47,692 nucleotides of DNA from Porphyromonadaceae bacterium UBA7141 (lineage in GTDB: Bacteria; Bacteroidota; Bacteroidia; Bacteroidales; Muribaculaceae): NCBI GenBank assembly GCA_002491945.1, contig DKWX01000013.1:1-47692 (forward strand). The letters are read 5' to 3'. How positions within the stretch are numbered: position 1 is the stretch's first letter; every line of letters starts with the position of its first letter. The translations under genes and the position numbers were made by a program. Shown one piece after another: positions 34,475 to 43,567 of the stretch. The notes below the pieces were generated by a model that saw only the letters and a list, made by a program, of their open reading frames with translations, did no database searches and was not told where the DNA came from.

Positions 34475-36106
34475 ATGCGTAAATTCACTATATTCATGTC
34501 GGTCGCCATTGTGACGGTGATGGCCGGGGGCCTCATCGCCAGGGCGTTTCGTCCCGACACACCGGAGCAGAAACTACTTATGGCCGAAAAGGCTATTGCC
34601 CAGCTGTATGTCGACTCGGTCGATGAAAACAAAATGGTGGAAGATGCCATAAGGGGGATGCTTGAAAAGCTCGATCCGCATTCGGCTTATTCCACTCCAG
34701 AGGAGACCCGCGAGCTTAATGAGCCGCTACAGGGCAATTTCTCCGGGATCGGTATAACATTCAATATGAACTCCGATACGCTATATGTGATTCAGACAGT
34801 GAGCGGTGGGCCGTCGGAACGTGTCGGCATTCTGGCCGGCGACCGTATCATCGCTGTCAATGACTCTGCTATCGCCGGAGTGAAAATGAAGAATTCCGAT
34901 GTGATGAAGCGATTGCGCGGACCCAAGGGGACAGATGTGGATGTGACGGTGCTGCGGCTGTCGGCCCCGGCGGTCACTGACACCATCGAGTTTACAATCA
35001 CACGCGATGATATTCCTATCTATAGTGTCGATGCCGCATATATGGTGGATGCCTCGACGGGGTATGTGCGCATCAATCGATTTGCGGCTGAGACGGCCAA
35101 GGAGGTGCGCGATGCTGTGAGGCGGCTGCAGAAGGAAGGTATGAAACAGCTTATTCTGGACCTTACCGACAACGGGGGCGGATATCTGCAGGCGGCTGTC
35201 GAGTTGCTCGGCGAAATCCTTCCCCCTGGCTCGGAGGCAGTCTATACGGAGGGGCTTAATGCGCCGCGTTATGACGCAAGAGTGCAACCCGGCGGACGCA
35301 CGCCGCTCTTCGCCGACGGACGTCTGGCTGTGATGGTCAATCAGTATTCCGCTTCAGCATCGGAAATCACTTCGGGCGCGGTGCAGGATCACGACCGGGG
35401 GATAATCGTAGGGCGTCGCTCTTTTGGCAAAGGTCTGGTGCAACGTCCTCTGCCTCTGCCAGACGGTTCGATGATTCGCCTCACTGTGGCTCATTATTAT
35501 ACACCCACCGGACGGGATATACAGAAACCTTATGAGAAAGGCGACGAGGCCGCTTATCGCCGCGATATTGAGGAGCGTTTCAATCATGGCGAACTGATGC
35601 ACGCTGACAGCATACGCCGAAATGACTCTACTGTCTACCGGACTCTGCGACTCAACCGCCCGGTATACGGCGGAGGCGGCATAACTCCCGATGCTTTCGT
35701 ACCGCTCGACACTATGGAGTATACCAGATATTACCGTAATGTCATGGCCAAGGGGCTTATCAACCGTTATGCCATCAGATATGTAGACGACCACCGCAAG
35801 GAGATACGCCGGCAATATAAATCGGACGATGCTTTTGTGAAGCATTTCGAAGTGACCGACGATATGCTGGCCGCTCTGCGCGATATGGCCGACAAGGAAC
35901 AGATCGAATTCAATGAGGAGCAGTTCGAGCGCTCGGCTCCGCTTTTCCGAATGGTGCTGAAAGGGCTTATCGGCCGCGACATCTATGAGAATGCCACTTA
36001 TTTCAAGGTATTCAATACACGCGACCCGATCTTCCGCAGGGCCTATGAGCTGATTAATTCCGACGAGTATAACGATATTCTTTCTTCTTCTTATTCGGAG
36101 CAGTGA
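34475..36106 (+). CDS. S41 family C-terminal processing protease
   Basis: A 543-residue periplasmic or membrane-anchored tail-specific protease. An N-terminal hydrophobic segment (FTIFMSVAIVTVMAGGLIA) is followed by a PDZ domain (about 75-155, GIGITFNMNSDTLYVIQTVSGGP) and the S41 core with the catalytic Ser in NQYSASASEI and Lys in SFGKGLVQ. A C-terminal helical extension of about 170 residues follows, as is usual in Bacteroidetes members. The TAACTTTG just before the start codon (34462-34469) resembles a -7 box; if used, translation might begin at Met8 (34496). The position after coaD is conserved in the phylum. Confidence 0.93.
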   Translation: MRKFTIFMSVAIVTVMAGGLIARAFRPDTPEQKLLMAEKAIAQLYVDSVDENKMVEDAIRGMLEKLDPHSAYSTPEETRELNEPLQGNFSGIGITFNMNSDTLYVIQTVSGGPSERVGILAGDRIIAVNDSAIAGVKMKNSDVMKRLRGPKGTDVDVTVLRLSAPAVTDTIEFTITRDDIPIYSVDAAYMVDASTGYVRINRFAAETAKEVRDAVRRLQKEGMKQLILDLTDNGGGYLQAAVELLGEILPPGSEAVYTEGLNAPRYDARVQPGGRTPLFADGRLAVMVNQYSASASEITSGAVQDHDRGIIVGRRSFGKGLVQRPLPLPDGSMIRLTVAHYYTPTGRDIQKPYEKGDEAAYRRDIEERFNHGELMHADSIRRNDSTVYRTLRLNRPVYGGGGITPDAFVPLDTMEYTRYYRNVMAKGLINRYAIRYVDDHRKEIRRQYKSDDAFVKHFEVTDDMLAALRDMADKEQIEFNEEQFERSAPLFRMVLKGLIGRDIYENATYFKVFNTRDPIFRRAYELINSDEYNDILSSSYSEQ

Positions 36107-36123
36107 CGTTCCGACCATGCATT

Positions 36124-37704
36124 ATGACACGACATCGACGACTAAACGCCATCGCATCCTGCCGTGGCTACTGTATGCTTGCTATGGCCATGGCTGCGGC
36201 ATCTGCCGCACAAGGGGCGCCGGTATCTCCTTACGGCGAACCGGATATCCCGATTTCTCCCTATCCTCCGGACCGGCATGACTATTGTATGCCGGCAGAC
36301 TCGACAATACTGCTTATGGATCCGGACACTATCACTCCTGATCCCATGATCCGTGCGATATGCCGCATGACGCCGACTCCTTTCAGCACTCCGGCCGTAT
36401 TCAGGGAAGCCCGTAAGCTGTCGTATCCGCAGATACGGATGCCGCAGTGGAAATTCAGTATGCGCCGCAGACGCGGTTATGATGCCGACAGGTTTGCCGG
36501 AATCACTTATGCCGCACCCATACTCTTCTCTGACCTGGAAGAGGGGGATGAGGTGCTCAGCATATCTGACAACGACACTATCGTATGGACTATGCATCCT
36601 CCTGTGATTGATGAATCTACCCAATGGGATGATGATGATGCGCCCTCATTCGATTATGATACTCCCGGATGGATCAGCATCCGCCAGGCGGTGCAGCGCA
36701 TGGCGCTCGATCTGGAATATGCGGCTATGATGACACATCCCGAGTCAATCAGATATCTCTACAGTTCGCTCCCTGTCCCTCCGGAACTGAAGGAAGACCA
36801 CCGCAGCTATTCGCAATATCTGATGCACAGGTTTATGCCGACCGTCGATGTCTCTGATGCCGTGCTGCCGCACACTACACAACGACGCGTATATTGGCTG
36901 CACACGGTGGGAAGCTCGCTGCAGTTCTCGCAGGCTTATATTAGCGACAACTGGTATCAGGGTGGGAACGATTACCTCGCTCTGCTTTTTAATTTCAATT
37001 GGGATGTGGCCTTGAATACGGTATATCATCCTAATCTGATGTTCACCAGTGCTCTATCGTATAAGCTGGCCATAAATTCCAACTCCAAAGAGGCACTCCA
37101 CAGATATTCTATCTCGCAGGATGCTTTCCAATATAACCTGAAGGCTGGTGTGAAGGCCTTCAGAAAGTGGTTCTATTCATTCAATCTGCAGTTTAAGACG
37201 CAGATTTTCAATACGTATCCGGCAGATTCTCCCGACCTCACTTCGGCCTTCCTCTCTCCGGCCGACCTGAATATGGGTCTCGGTATGACTTACAATACCG
37301 ATGCCCGGCACAACACGCTGAAGCTGAGTGTGTCAGTCTCTCCGATTTCATATAATCTAAAAACGTGCCTTAGCGACCGAATCGACCCCGCGCAATTCAA
37401 TATTCTGCCGGGACACCACACCCGCAGTGAAATCGGTTCGAATGCCGAAGCAACGCTTAACTGGGATATCACTTCCAATATTTCCTGGAAGTCGAGAATG
37501 TTCCTCTTTACCGATTATAAGTATTTTCAGGCCGATTGGGAGAATACATTTACATTCAATATCAACAGGTTTCTATCCACACAGTTCTATATCCATCCGA
37601 GATACGACTCGTCGACTGTGTTCGGGGCCTCCGGCTGGCATTACTGGCAGTTGAAGGAGATTCTGAGTTTCGGACTTAGCTATACGTTCTCTACCAAACC
37701 GTAA
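36124..37704 (+). CDS. DUF3078 family outer-membrane-barrel protein
   Basis: A 526-residue protein with an Ala-rich signal peptide (GYCMLAMAMAAASAAQG). The C-terminal half (from about 255) is the DUF3078 region: SLQFSQAYISDNWYQGGND with its conserved W-Y-x-G-G, then many alternating strands ending in FGLSYTFSTKP, which resembles a closing outer-membrane strand. The N-terminal 200 residues are less conserved and include an acidic stretch (DDDDAPSFDYD). Function is unknown. A GTG at 36103 is an alternative start that overlaps the S41 stop; ATG 36124 is preferred for the signal peptide. Confidence 0.85.
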   Translation: MTRHRRLNAIASCRGYCMLAMAMAAASAAQGAPVSPYGEPDIPISPYPPDRHDYCMPADSTILLMDPDTITPDPMIRAICRMTPTPFSTPAVFREARKLSYPQIRMPQWKFSMRRRRGYDADRFAGITYAAPILFSDLEEGDEVLSISDNDTIVWTMHPPVIDESTQWDDDDAPSFDYDTPGWISIRQAVQRMALDLEYAAMMTHPESIRYLYSSLPVPPELKEDHRSYSQYLMHRFMPTVDVSDAVLPHTTQRRVYWLHTVGSSLQFSQAYISDNWYQGGNDYLALLFNFNWDVALNTVYHPNLMFTSALSYKLAINSNSKEALHRYSISQDAFQYNLKAGVKAFRKWFYSFNLQFKTQIFNTYPADSPDLTSAFLSPADLNMGLGMTYNTDARHNTLKLSVSVSPISYNLKTCLSDRIDPAQFNILPGHHTRSEIGSNAEATLNWDITSNISWKSRMFLFTDYKYFQADWENTFTFNINRFLSTQFYIHPRYDSSTVFGASGWHYWQLKEILSFGLSYTFSTKP

Positions 37705-37809
37705 CCCGCCCCATCGGCCCGTTGTGAGCTGACCCGACTGTGCGGCCCCGCACCTTAGTCGACATCACGCAATCAGGGCCGCCGGAGAATAAATACATGG
37801 TATCTGATT

Positions 37810-38427
37810 ATGACCGATCTGTCTGTTTCCATATTCCGGATTTTTTTCACGCTGATATCCGTCCTCGTGCCGGCCACGATATCGGCTCAAGGGTTTGCGG
37901 ATGCGCGCTATCCTGAGAAAATCTGTGCCGACCGGGGGGTGGCCGAGGATTTTCTCCGCACTCTTCCTCTGCGTCCGCTTGAGGGGCTGTGGGAATATCC
38001 GGCCGATGAGGTGGCGGTGATGGTGATCCGCGATGCCGATGCCAAGGGGAGGTATAATATCTTTCTTGTCGAGGCTGTCGACTGCCGGCTTAGCCCGGGG
38101 ATGTGTCTGGGGTGGATTGAGGAGTCGGCCGATAAGTCGCGGTTCCGCATATCCTTGTCATCCAAAATTCATAAGGGTTTGCCTGCAGGGCATATGCAGG
38201 GGCTTGCCACTCTTAATGCCGATGCCGATGCCCTCGTAATTGAAATGCCGAAGGTAAAGCTCACGCTCTCCCCATCGCTGGTGCTCCCTTCGCTATGGAA
38301 TTATCTGAGACTTTCGGTGCGCCTGTCCTCTAAGAATCCGCTCGACCGTCTGCCCCGGGGATGGATAAAGGTGTTCCCGTCTTACGACGGCAATGGCTCT
38401 TCAAGCCGTTACGTGCGATATCTGTAA
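37810..38427 (+). CDS. Secreted protein of unknown function
   Basis: A 205-residue protein with a signal peptide (FRIFFTLISVLVPATISAQG). I do not recognise the rest. The mature part has a short motif, PLEGLWEYPADEVAVMVIRD, that resembles the first strands of a lipocalin-like or DUF-type beta-barrel binding fold, followed by strand-like stretches to the end (RLSVRLSSKNPLDRLPRGWIKVFPSY). It is followed after 32 bases by another small secreted protein gene in the same direction, so they may be an operon. Both appear restricted to close relatives, but that is impression, not a search result. Confidence 0.75.
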   Translation: MTDLSVSIFRIFFTLISVLVPATISAQGFADARYPEKICADRGVAEDFLRTLPLRPLEGLWEYPADEVAVMVIRDADAKGRYNIFLVEAVDCRLSPGMCLGWIEESADKSRFRISLSSKIHKGLPAGHMQGLATLNADADALVIEMPKVKLTLSPSLVLPSLWNYLRLSVRLSSKNPLDRLPRGWIKVFPSYDGNGSSSRYVRYL

Positions 38428-38459
38428 ATTATTAGTAACTGTCTGGATTCAACCTGCTT

Positions 38460-38945
38460 ATGACATCGTTACGTCTGATTATAACTACAGCGATTCTATC
38501 GGTAGTATGTATTTGCACGCAGGCCCGGAAGGTGGCCTTGCGGCTGAAAGTGCCGCAATCCCGACAGAATGAGATGGTGCATCTGCCCCCAGGGGAAGTT
38601 CTTGATTCGGCTATGCTGGTTGCTACGGCCGACAGTATCAGGTTCGCCGGATTTGAGAAGAATGCTTCTTCAACGGTGGAGTCGTTCTTTGTGACCAATA
38701 ACTCTCCGCTGGCAATTCGGCGCATGACATTAAGAATCACTTACCGCGACCTACAAGGGAGAATGCTGCATCGGCGAGAGGAGGATATCGACTTGGATCT
38801 GCCGCAGGACGAGACACGAAGGGTGTCGCTTAAATCTTTTGATTTGCAGAAAAATCTATACTACTTCCGCAGCAATCCGCCACGAAGGGGAGGTATGCCT
38901 TTTACGGTGGAGATTGAAGTGACCGGAATCTGGAGGTGTCTCTGA
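38460..38945 (+). CDS. Small secreted protein with a FxLYD-like domain
   Basis: A 161-residue protein with a signal peptide (LIITTAILSVVCICTQA). The mature part contains ESFFVTNNSPLAIRRMTLRI and a later RVSLKSFDLQKNLYYFRS, a pattern resembling FxLYD / DUF-type beta-sandwich modules that describe residual extracytoplasmic domains. Function is unknown. It lies 32 bases after the preceding secreted-protein gene. Confidence 0.75.
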   Translation: MTSLRLIITTAILSVVCICTQARKVALRLKVPQSRQNEMVHLPPGEVLDSAMLVATADSIRFAGFEKNASSTVESFFVTNNSPLAIRRMTLRITYRDLQGRMLHRREEDIDLDLPQDETRRVSLKSFDLQKNLYYFRSNPPRRGGMPFTVEIEVTGIWRCL

Positions 38946-38979
38946 CGTTATTAACAGACATAGGGGGCGGGGGCTTAGA

Positions 38980-39003
38980 CTGACATATGCTTTATTATGT
39001 CAG
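38980..39003. terminator. Hairpin between convergent genes
   Basis: CTGACATA (38980-38987) pairs with TATGTCAG (38996-39003) around TGCTTTAT. It sits between a plus-strand and a minus-strand gene end. Confidence 0.4.
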
Positions 39004-39018
39004 GAGCCACAACCTACA

Positions 39019-39609
39019 TCACCGACTGGCGCTGCGCCCTTCGGATATGCACATATTGCGCACGGCAACGCTAAACCTATTCTGAAGCAGCAGACGCATC
39101 TTGCGGCGTTTGACGGCACGGAAGATTCTGGAATTCATAAGCGAATCGAGAGAATAATTGCCCGGACCCGACAATGCGAGCAGCACGCATCCGGCGGCCA
39201 TTCCGAATGGCATCATATCGGCATACCCGAGTGTCACCCCATAAAGCGCCATTGTCGCCGCGCTTAATGCTCCGGCCGACATGAGAATACGGCATAAAAA
39301 ACCTGCCGCTACGGCCACACCGGCCAGTATCAGGCCTATGCGCCCTGCCGATGTAGTGGCTGCGACCCCCTCAAGCACCAGCCATATCCCCATCCCGAGA
39401 CGAGCGAAAAGCAGGAGTATACTGACTGCAATGCTCACCGATGTGGCTCCGAAAAGCCGGTGAAGCAACTGGACTCCGGCTTCTCTGCGGGCCATCAGTG
39501 TGCCCTGACGCAGCAGTCTGCGACGGAGCATGAATCGCGTAAGTTCCGGATTACGTGAGCCTGCCGGGACCTCTGACGGATTGACGTTGATTATTGAGAT
39601 GGTATTCAT
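39019..39609 (-). CDS. Membrane protein of unknown function
   Basis: A 196-residue protein with about four hydrophobic segments between residues 55 and 150 (VSIAVSILLLFARLGMGIWL, then IGLILAGVAVAAGFLCRILM and further on YGVTLGYADMMPFGMAAG). Both ends are basic (RRRLLRQGTLMARREAG and AVKRRKMRLLLQ). I do not recognise a family. It stands alone on the minus strand, with repeat copy E in its upstream region. Confidence 0.75.
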   Translation of the reverse strand: MNTISIINVNPSEVPAGSRNPELTRFMLRRRLLRQGTLMARREAGVQLLHRLFGATSVSIAVSILLLFARLGMGIWLVLEGVAATTSAGRIGLILAGVAVAAGFLCRILMSAGALSAATMALYGVTLGYADMMPFGMAAGCVLLALSGPGNYSLDSLMNSRIFRAVKRRKMRLLLQNRFSVAVRNMCISEGRSASR

Positions 39610-39640
39610 GTGATTGTCTTTATTTTATTACGCTTTCAGG

Positions 39641-39714
39641 CAAGTTTTCGAATTTAATTGTATAAAAGATTCTCTTTCACTTACTGTCGTTCGTTTAAAT
39701 TTGAACACTTACTT
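39641..39714 (+). repeat. MITE-like repeat, copy E (internal deletion)
   Basis: The left end AAGTTTTCGAATTTAA (39643-39658) runs directly into the right part TTGTATAAAAGATTCTC, which ends in TTAAATTTGAACACTTAC (39694-39711). The interior with both hairpins is absent, leaving about 74 bases. Confidence 0.75.
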
Positions 39715-39836
39715 ATACTCCCAAAACAATATTTTGCTTTTTTGGTTGGTCCATTCATGAAAAAAAGTATCTCTGCTGACTGTAAAAAGTATCCCCCGAT
39801 GTTGCGTATCCAAGATTTTGGTTGTAATTTTAGCCT

Positions 39837-40475
39837 ATGAATCGAATCGCCAAGCTTTATTTCAGATACGGCACCATGGGATCTGCCAAGACCGCCATGC
39901 TGCTCACCACCGCCTACAACTTCGAGGAGCGCGGACTCCAATACCTATGTTTCAAGCCCGTAGTGGACACCCGCGACAACCGCAACGTGATCCGCTCGCG
40001 AATCGGCATCGAACGCGAGTGCGAATGGATATACGGCCATACTGACCTGTATCTGCTCACTCAGGAAATCATGCGCAATAATCCGGAGGCTCTCCCAAGC
40101 TGGATTCTTGTGGATGAGGCCCAGTTTCTGTCCGCCTCTCAGGTCGACCAGCTCGCCGCTGTGGTCGATGACTTCGGAATCAACGTTATATGCTACGGTC
40201 TGCGCACCGACTTCAAGGGAAATCTCTTCGAAGGCTCAAAACGCCTCTTTGAGATGGCCGACACTATCGATGAGGTGAAATCCACTTGCACATGCGGACG
40301 CAAGACCATAATGAACGCCAGAATCGATTCCAACGGTGATATCATCACTGAGGGCGCTCAGGTGGAAATAGGCGGCAACGACCGCTACGTGGCCTGCTGC
40401 CGCAAATGCTGGCGAAACAGGAAGCTTGAAAAGATGGAACGAAACCGGGTCCTGCATCAGGACCGGCAGAACTGA
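39837..40475 (+). CDS. tdk: Thymidine kinase
   Basis: Phosphorylates thymidine for the nucleotide salvage pathway. The 212-residue type II kinase has the P-loop YGTMGSAKTAMLL (Ala in place of the more usual Gly before Lys), the DEAQFLS lid motif, and the zinc cysteines CTCGRKT and CCRKCW. A YVACCRKC arrangement near the end fits the family. Repeat copy E lies about 120 bases upstream. The next gene starts 62 bases downstream. Confidence 0.96.
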   Translation: MNRIAKLYFRYGTMGSAKTAMLLTTAYNFEERGLQYLCFKPVVDTRDNRNVIRSRIGIERECEWIYGHTDLYLLTQEIMRNNPEALPSWILVDEAQFLSASQVDQLAAVVDDFGINVICYGLRTDFKGNLFEGSKRLFEMADTIDEVKSTCTCGRKTIMNARIDSNGDIITEGAQVEIGGNDRYVACCRKCWRNRKLEKMERNRVLHQDRQN

Positions 40476-40537
40476 CCGGATTATCTCTATCCGAAACGCA
40501 AACATTCTCATTACCGGACAAACTTTTCTAATATCAT

Positions 40538-41839
40538 ATGATCAACACCGAACAACGACAACGTATCATCGGCCTCATCAACCGTGAGGTCGTGCCGGCA
40601 GTGGGCTGCACCGAACCCGCAGCCGTATCTCTCTGCGTGGCAAAAGCCACTGAACTGCTCGGATGCACACCATCCGAAATTAAGGTGCGGCTGAGCACTA
40701 ACATCCTTAAGAATGCAATGGGGGTAGGTATCCCAGGCACCGGAATGATCGGTCTCCCTATCGCCATAGCCCTCGGAGCTCTGATCGGAAAATCGGAATA
40801 CGGACTGGAGGTATTGAAGGATGTCAATGACGAGGCAGTGGCTAAAGGGAAGGAATATCTCGACTCTCATAATATCGACATCAAACTATTCGAGGACGCT
40901 CCCTCTAACCTGCATATCGATGTGGAGGTATGCCATGACACTGACCGTGTGCGCGCCACTATATCGCGCGAACATACCAATTTCATCTATCTCGAGAAAA
41001 ACCGCGCTGTCATCTTTAAAGAGGAGCCTTCTGCAGCCGCCGGCGGGAATGCCAATGACGATGCCGAATCTGCCGAGGATGTAAAGCTCGACCTGCTCAC
41101 CGTCTGGGAATTTGCCGCTGAATCGCCTCTGGAGGAACTGGAATTCATTCTTGAGGCGCGTAGGCTCAACCGTGCGGCTGCCCAGCTTGCTCTGGATGAA
41201 AATTACGGACACTGCCTCGGCAGGACCATGAAGGATTGCGGTTCGCCTTTCTTCGGCGACACCCCTGTGGCACATATGATCTCACTCACCTCTGCCGCAT
41301 GCGACGCCCGCATGGGAGGGGCCCCGGTACCTGTGATGTCAAACTCCGGATCGGGCAATCAGGGCATATGCGCCACAATGCCGGTTGTGGCATATGCCGA
41401 AGATATAAATGCCTCTAAAGAGCAGTTGATACGCGCTCTGATACTGAGCCACCTCACATCAATATATATCAAGCAGAGTCTTGGCAGACTCTCTGCGCTG
41501 TGCGGATGTGTCGTCGCTTCTACCGGCGCGGCAAGCGGACTCGTTTATCTGATGGGCGGAGGATACGATCAGGTGGCAGCCTCGGTCAAGAATATGGTGG
41601 CAAACCTCACCGGTATGATCTGTGATGGCGCCAAACCATCATGCGCCATGAAAATCTCATCCGGAGTGAGCACTGCTATGATGTCGGCCATGATGGCCAT
41701 GCAGGGACATTGCGTAAGTTCGGCCGAGGGTATCATCGATGATGATGTCGACCGCACCATCCGCAATCTCACATCTATCGGCCGAGATGCCATGCGCGCC
41801 ACCGATCTCTATGTACTCGACATAATGACCTGTAAATAA
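40538..41839 (+). CDS. L-cysteine desulfidase / L-serine ammonia-lyase family protein (UPF0597)
   Basis: A 433-residue protein of the UPF0597/YhaM (CdsB-like) family, related to the alpha chain of iron-sulfur serine dehydratase. Conserved cysteine motifs expected to hold a 4Fe-4S cluster are VGCTEP near the N-terminus, LCGCVVASTGAASG, and GMICDGAKPSCAMKISSG. The SNSGSGNQG motif is the substrate-binding signature. Members are reported to release sulfide or ammonia from L-cysteine or L-serine; which substrate applies here is open. Cluster dependence links it loosely to the suf genes earlier in the window. No hairpin terminator follows; a pyrimidine tract does. Confidence 0.92.
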   Translation: MINTEQRQRIIGLINREVVPAVGCTEPAAVSLCVAKATELLGCTPSEIKVRLSTNILKNAMGVGIPGTGMIGLPIAIALGALIGKSEYGLEVLKDVNDEAVAKGKEYLDSHNIDIKLFEDAPSNLHIDVEVCHDTDRVRATISREHTNFIYLEKNRAVIFKEEPSAAAGGNANDDAESAEDVKLDLLTVWEFAAESPLEELEFILEARRLNRAAAQLALDENYGHCLGRTMKDCGSPFFGDTPVAHMISLTSAACDARMGGAPVPVMSNSGSGNQGICATMPVVAYAEDINASKEQLIRALILSHLTSIYIKQSLGRLSALCGCVVASTGAASGLVYLMGGGYDQVAASVKNMVANLTGMICDGAKPSCAMKISSGVSTAMMSAMMAMQGHCVSSAEGIIDDDVDRTIRNLTSIGRDAMRATDLYVLDIMTCK

Positions 41840-41841
41840 TC

Positions 41842-41976
41842 CCATTCCAAATACTCTCTCCTCATATACACTTTTTCCCCCTCCCACACACAACTCTCAC
41901 TCTCCTGACCTCTCTCCTTCTCTCTCCTTCTCTCTCCTCCCCTCTCTTCTTCCTCTCTTCTTCCTCTCTTCTCCTT
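41842..41976 (+). other. C-rich, G-poor pyrimidine tract, possible Rho loading site
   Basis: From 41909 to 41976 there are 68 consecutive pyrimidines. Within it, a 10-base unit TCTCTCCTTC occurs three times (41911-41940, last copy one base different) and then an 11-base unit CCTCTCTTCTT three times (41941-41973, last differing at its end). It lies right after the stop codon. C-rich, G-poor unstructured RNA is the known signature of rut sites. The function is inferred. Confidence 0.55.
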
Positions 41977-42226
41977 ATCTATTATACAGTTACATCTCCT
42001 TTCCGTTCTCAGACCGGGGAGATCCCGATAAAAAGCCGGGAGAGGCAATCGTGACACCTGATTCTCTCCGAGACCATACCGCAGCATGCATCAACACATA
42101 TGCTCAACGCGCAGACTGGCGTGAAGCCATCCCCTCCCCGGGATACTCTCATTTCCCCAAGGACCGGGTCCCTGTAAAAGGAATCCACTCGGGTCTATCC
42201 GCAATTGAAAAAGAAATCAACATCAA
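41977..42226. other. Gene-free region before the MscS gene
   Basis: Between the tract and the channel gene there is no recognisable promoter, repeat or RNA. A 63-codon GTG-initiated frame (42051-42242) overlaps the channel start but has no supporting feature, and I do not call it. Confidence 0.5.
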
Positions 42227-43435
42227 ATGGATCATACTTTAGCAAATATAAAAGCCTTTCTCCTCACCAATTTAGGCGACACTTTCCCTGACAGCGTCAT
42301 ATCAATAATTATGCTCGCCGGGATTGCCATCGTGGCTTTCATTGCCTACTTTTTATGCAAGGGCATCCTCCACATCGTAGGTATCGCAATCGACCGCACA
42401 CCGACAAAATGGGACGACGATCTGCTTGACGACCGATTCATGCGCTCCGTATCAATGCTGGCGCCCGCACTGATTGTCAACTGGTTGCTCCCGGCCTTCT
42501 TCGTGGCATCCGAAAGCGGATATTTAGGATGGATAAAGGTGATGACCTCATTCTATATCCTATGGGCCGCCGTAAGAATCATCGTAATCTTCATCGACAA
42601 TGTATATACAGCCATGTCCGGGCGACAACGCACACGCCCATATGCCGTAAAAGGCATCTTCCAGATGCTCAAACTCATTGTCATCTCTCTCGGCGTAATC
42701 GTGGCGATAAGCATACTGATCGGAAAAGAGCCGGTGGCAATCCTGACCGCACTCGGTGCATCGGCAGCAATCCTTATGCTGGTCTTTAAGGACACAATCC
42801 TCGGCCTGGTGGCCAGTGTCCAGCTCACGGCCAATAAGATGGTGCATCGCGGCGACTGGATTGTAACCGACAGACACAACATCAACGGGGAAGTGCTTGA
42901 TGTGTCACTTACCACCGTAAAAGTGCGCAACTGGGACAATTCCGTATCCACCATCCCCCCATATGCGCTTATCACGGAGTCATTCCGCAACTACGCCCCT
43001 ATGCAGGTCTCAGGCGGACGCCGTGTAGAGCGCTCAATCTACATCGATATGGAGACTGTGCGATTCTGCACCGACGACGAACTGCAGCGTCTGGCATCTC
43101 TCGGATGGATACCTTCCGACAACCACGCCAAATCGGCGCGAACCGTAAATCTCACACTCCTGCGCCAATATCTCGACCATTTCCTGGCGACTCACAGCGA
43201 GGTCAATCAGTCAATGACATATATGGTGCGCCAGTTGGATCCGACACAGTCAGGACTCCCCCTGCAGATGTATTTCTTCATACGCCAAACGGCATGGAAA
43301 GAATTCGAAACGATACAGGCCGATATCTTCGACCACATATACGCCATCATCAATGAATTCGGAGTACGCATCTTCCAGACCCCCTCCGGACATGACATGA
43401 GACTCCTCTCCACATCAGACCACTCAAAAAAATAA
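42227..43435 (+). CDS. Mechanosensitive ion channel (MscS/YbdG-like)
   Basis: A 402-residue inner-membrane channel that opens on membrane tension to release solutes under hypo-osmotic stress. Four to five hydrophobic segments lie in residues about 20-190; the MscS core follows with GKEPVAILTALGASAAILMLVFKDTILGLVASVQL as the pore helix and GDWIV...VRNWDNSVSTIPPYALIT as the beta domain. The C-terminal RNYAPMQVSGGRRVERSIYID region and length resemble the YbdG (miniconductance) branch. The ATG at 42227 is the first in-frame start after a stop. Confidence 0.93.
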   Translation: MDHTLANIKAFLLTNLGDTFPDSVISIIMLAGIAIVAFIAYFLCKGILHIVGIAIDRTPTKWDDDLLDDRFMRSVSMLAPALIVNWLLPAFFVASESGYLGWIKVMTSFYILWAAVRIIVIFIDNVYTAMSGRQRTRPYAVKGIFQMLKLIVISLGVIVAISILIGKEPVAILTALGASAAILMLVFKDTILGLVASVQLTANKMVHRGDWIVTDRHNINGEVLDVSLTTVKVRNWDNSVSTIPPYALITESFRNYAPMQVSGGRRVERSIYIDMETVRFCTDDELQRLASLGWIPSDNHAKSARTVNLTLLRQYLDHFLATHSEVNQSMTYMVRQLDPTQSGLPLQMYFFIRQTAWKEFETIQADIFDHIYAIINEFGVRIFQTPSGHDMRLLSTSDHSKK

Positions 43436-43445
43436 GAGTCAAACT

Positions 43446-43477
43446 ATTGCATATAAGCAAAAAAAGCATTAACTTTG
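43446..43477 (+). promoter_or_regulatory. Bacteroidetes-type promoter for rplU-rpmA
   Basis: ATTG (43446-43449, one mismatch to TTTG), a 20-base spacer and TAACTTTG (43470-43477). The start point should lie near 43484, about 84 bases before rplU. Confidence 0.75.
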
Positions 43478-43543
43478 TGCGATTATTCCCCAAAGGCACT
43501 CCAAAGAGCCGGATCACAGGAGACGGACGCCTCACGGACCAAC

Positions 43544-43562
43544 TTTTAAATTCAATTTAAAA
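43544..43562. promoter_or_regulatory. 19-bp AT-rich dyad before rplU
   Basis: TTTTAAATT (43544-43552), one base, then AATTTAAAA (43554-43562) make a perfect inverted repeat ending 5 bases before the rplU ATG. AT-rich leaders are common before genes of this phylum, so the symmetry may be chance. Confidence 0.35.
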
Positions 43563-43567
43563 CCGCG

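Noticed and set aside
35354..36118. 254-codon minus-strand frame opposite the S41 protease
   Set aside because: Opposite to a clear protease gene with catalytic motifs; no independent features.
39801..39832. GTTG-N20-TAATTTTA before tdk as a promoter
   Set aside because: Both boxes have a mismatch and the start point would fall on or after the tdk start codon.
42051..42242. 63-codon GTG-initiated frame before the MscS gene
   Set aside because: It overlaps the channel start, has no promoter or recognisable motif, and its composition is not distinctive.
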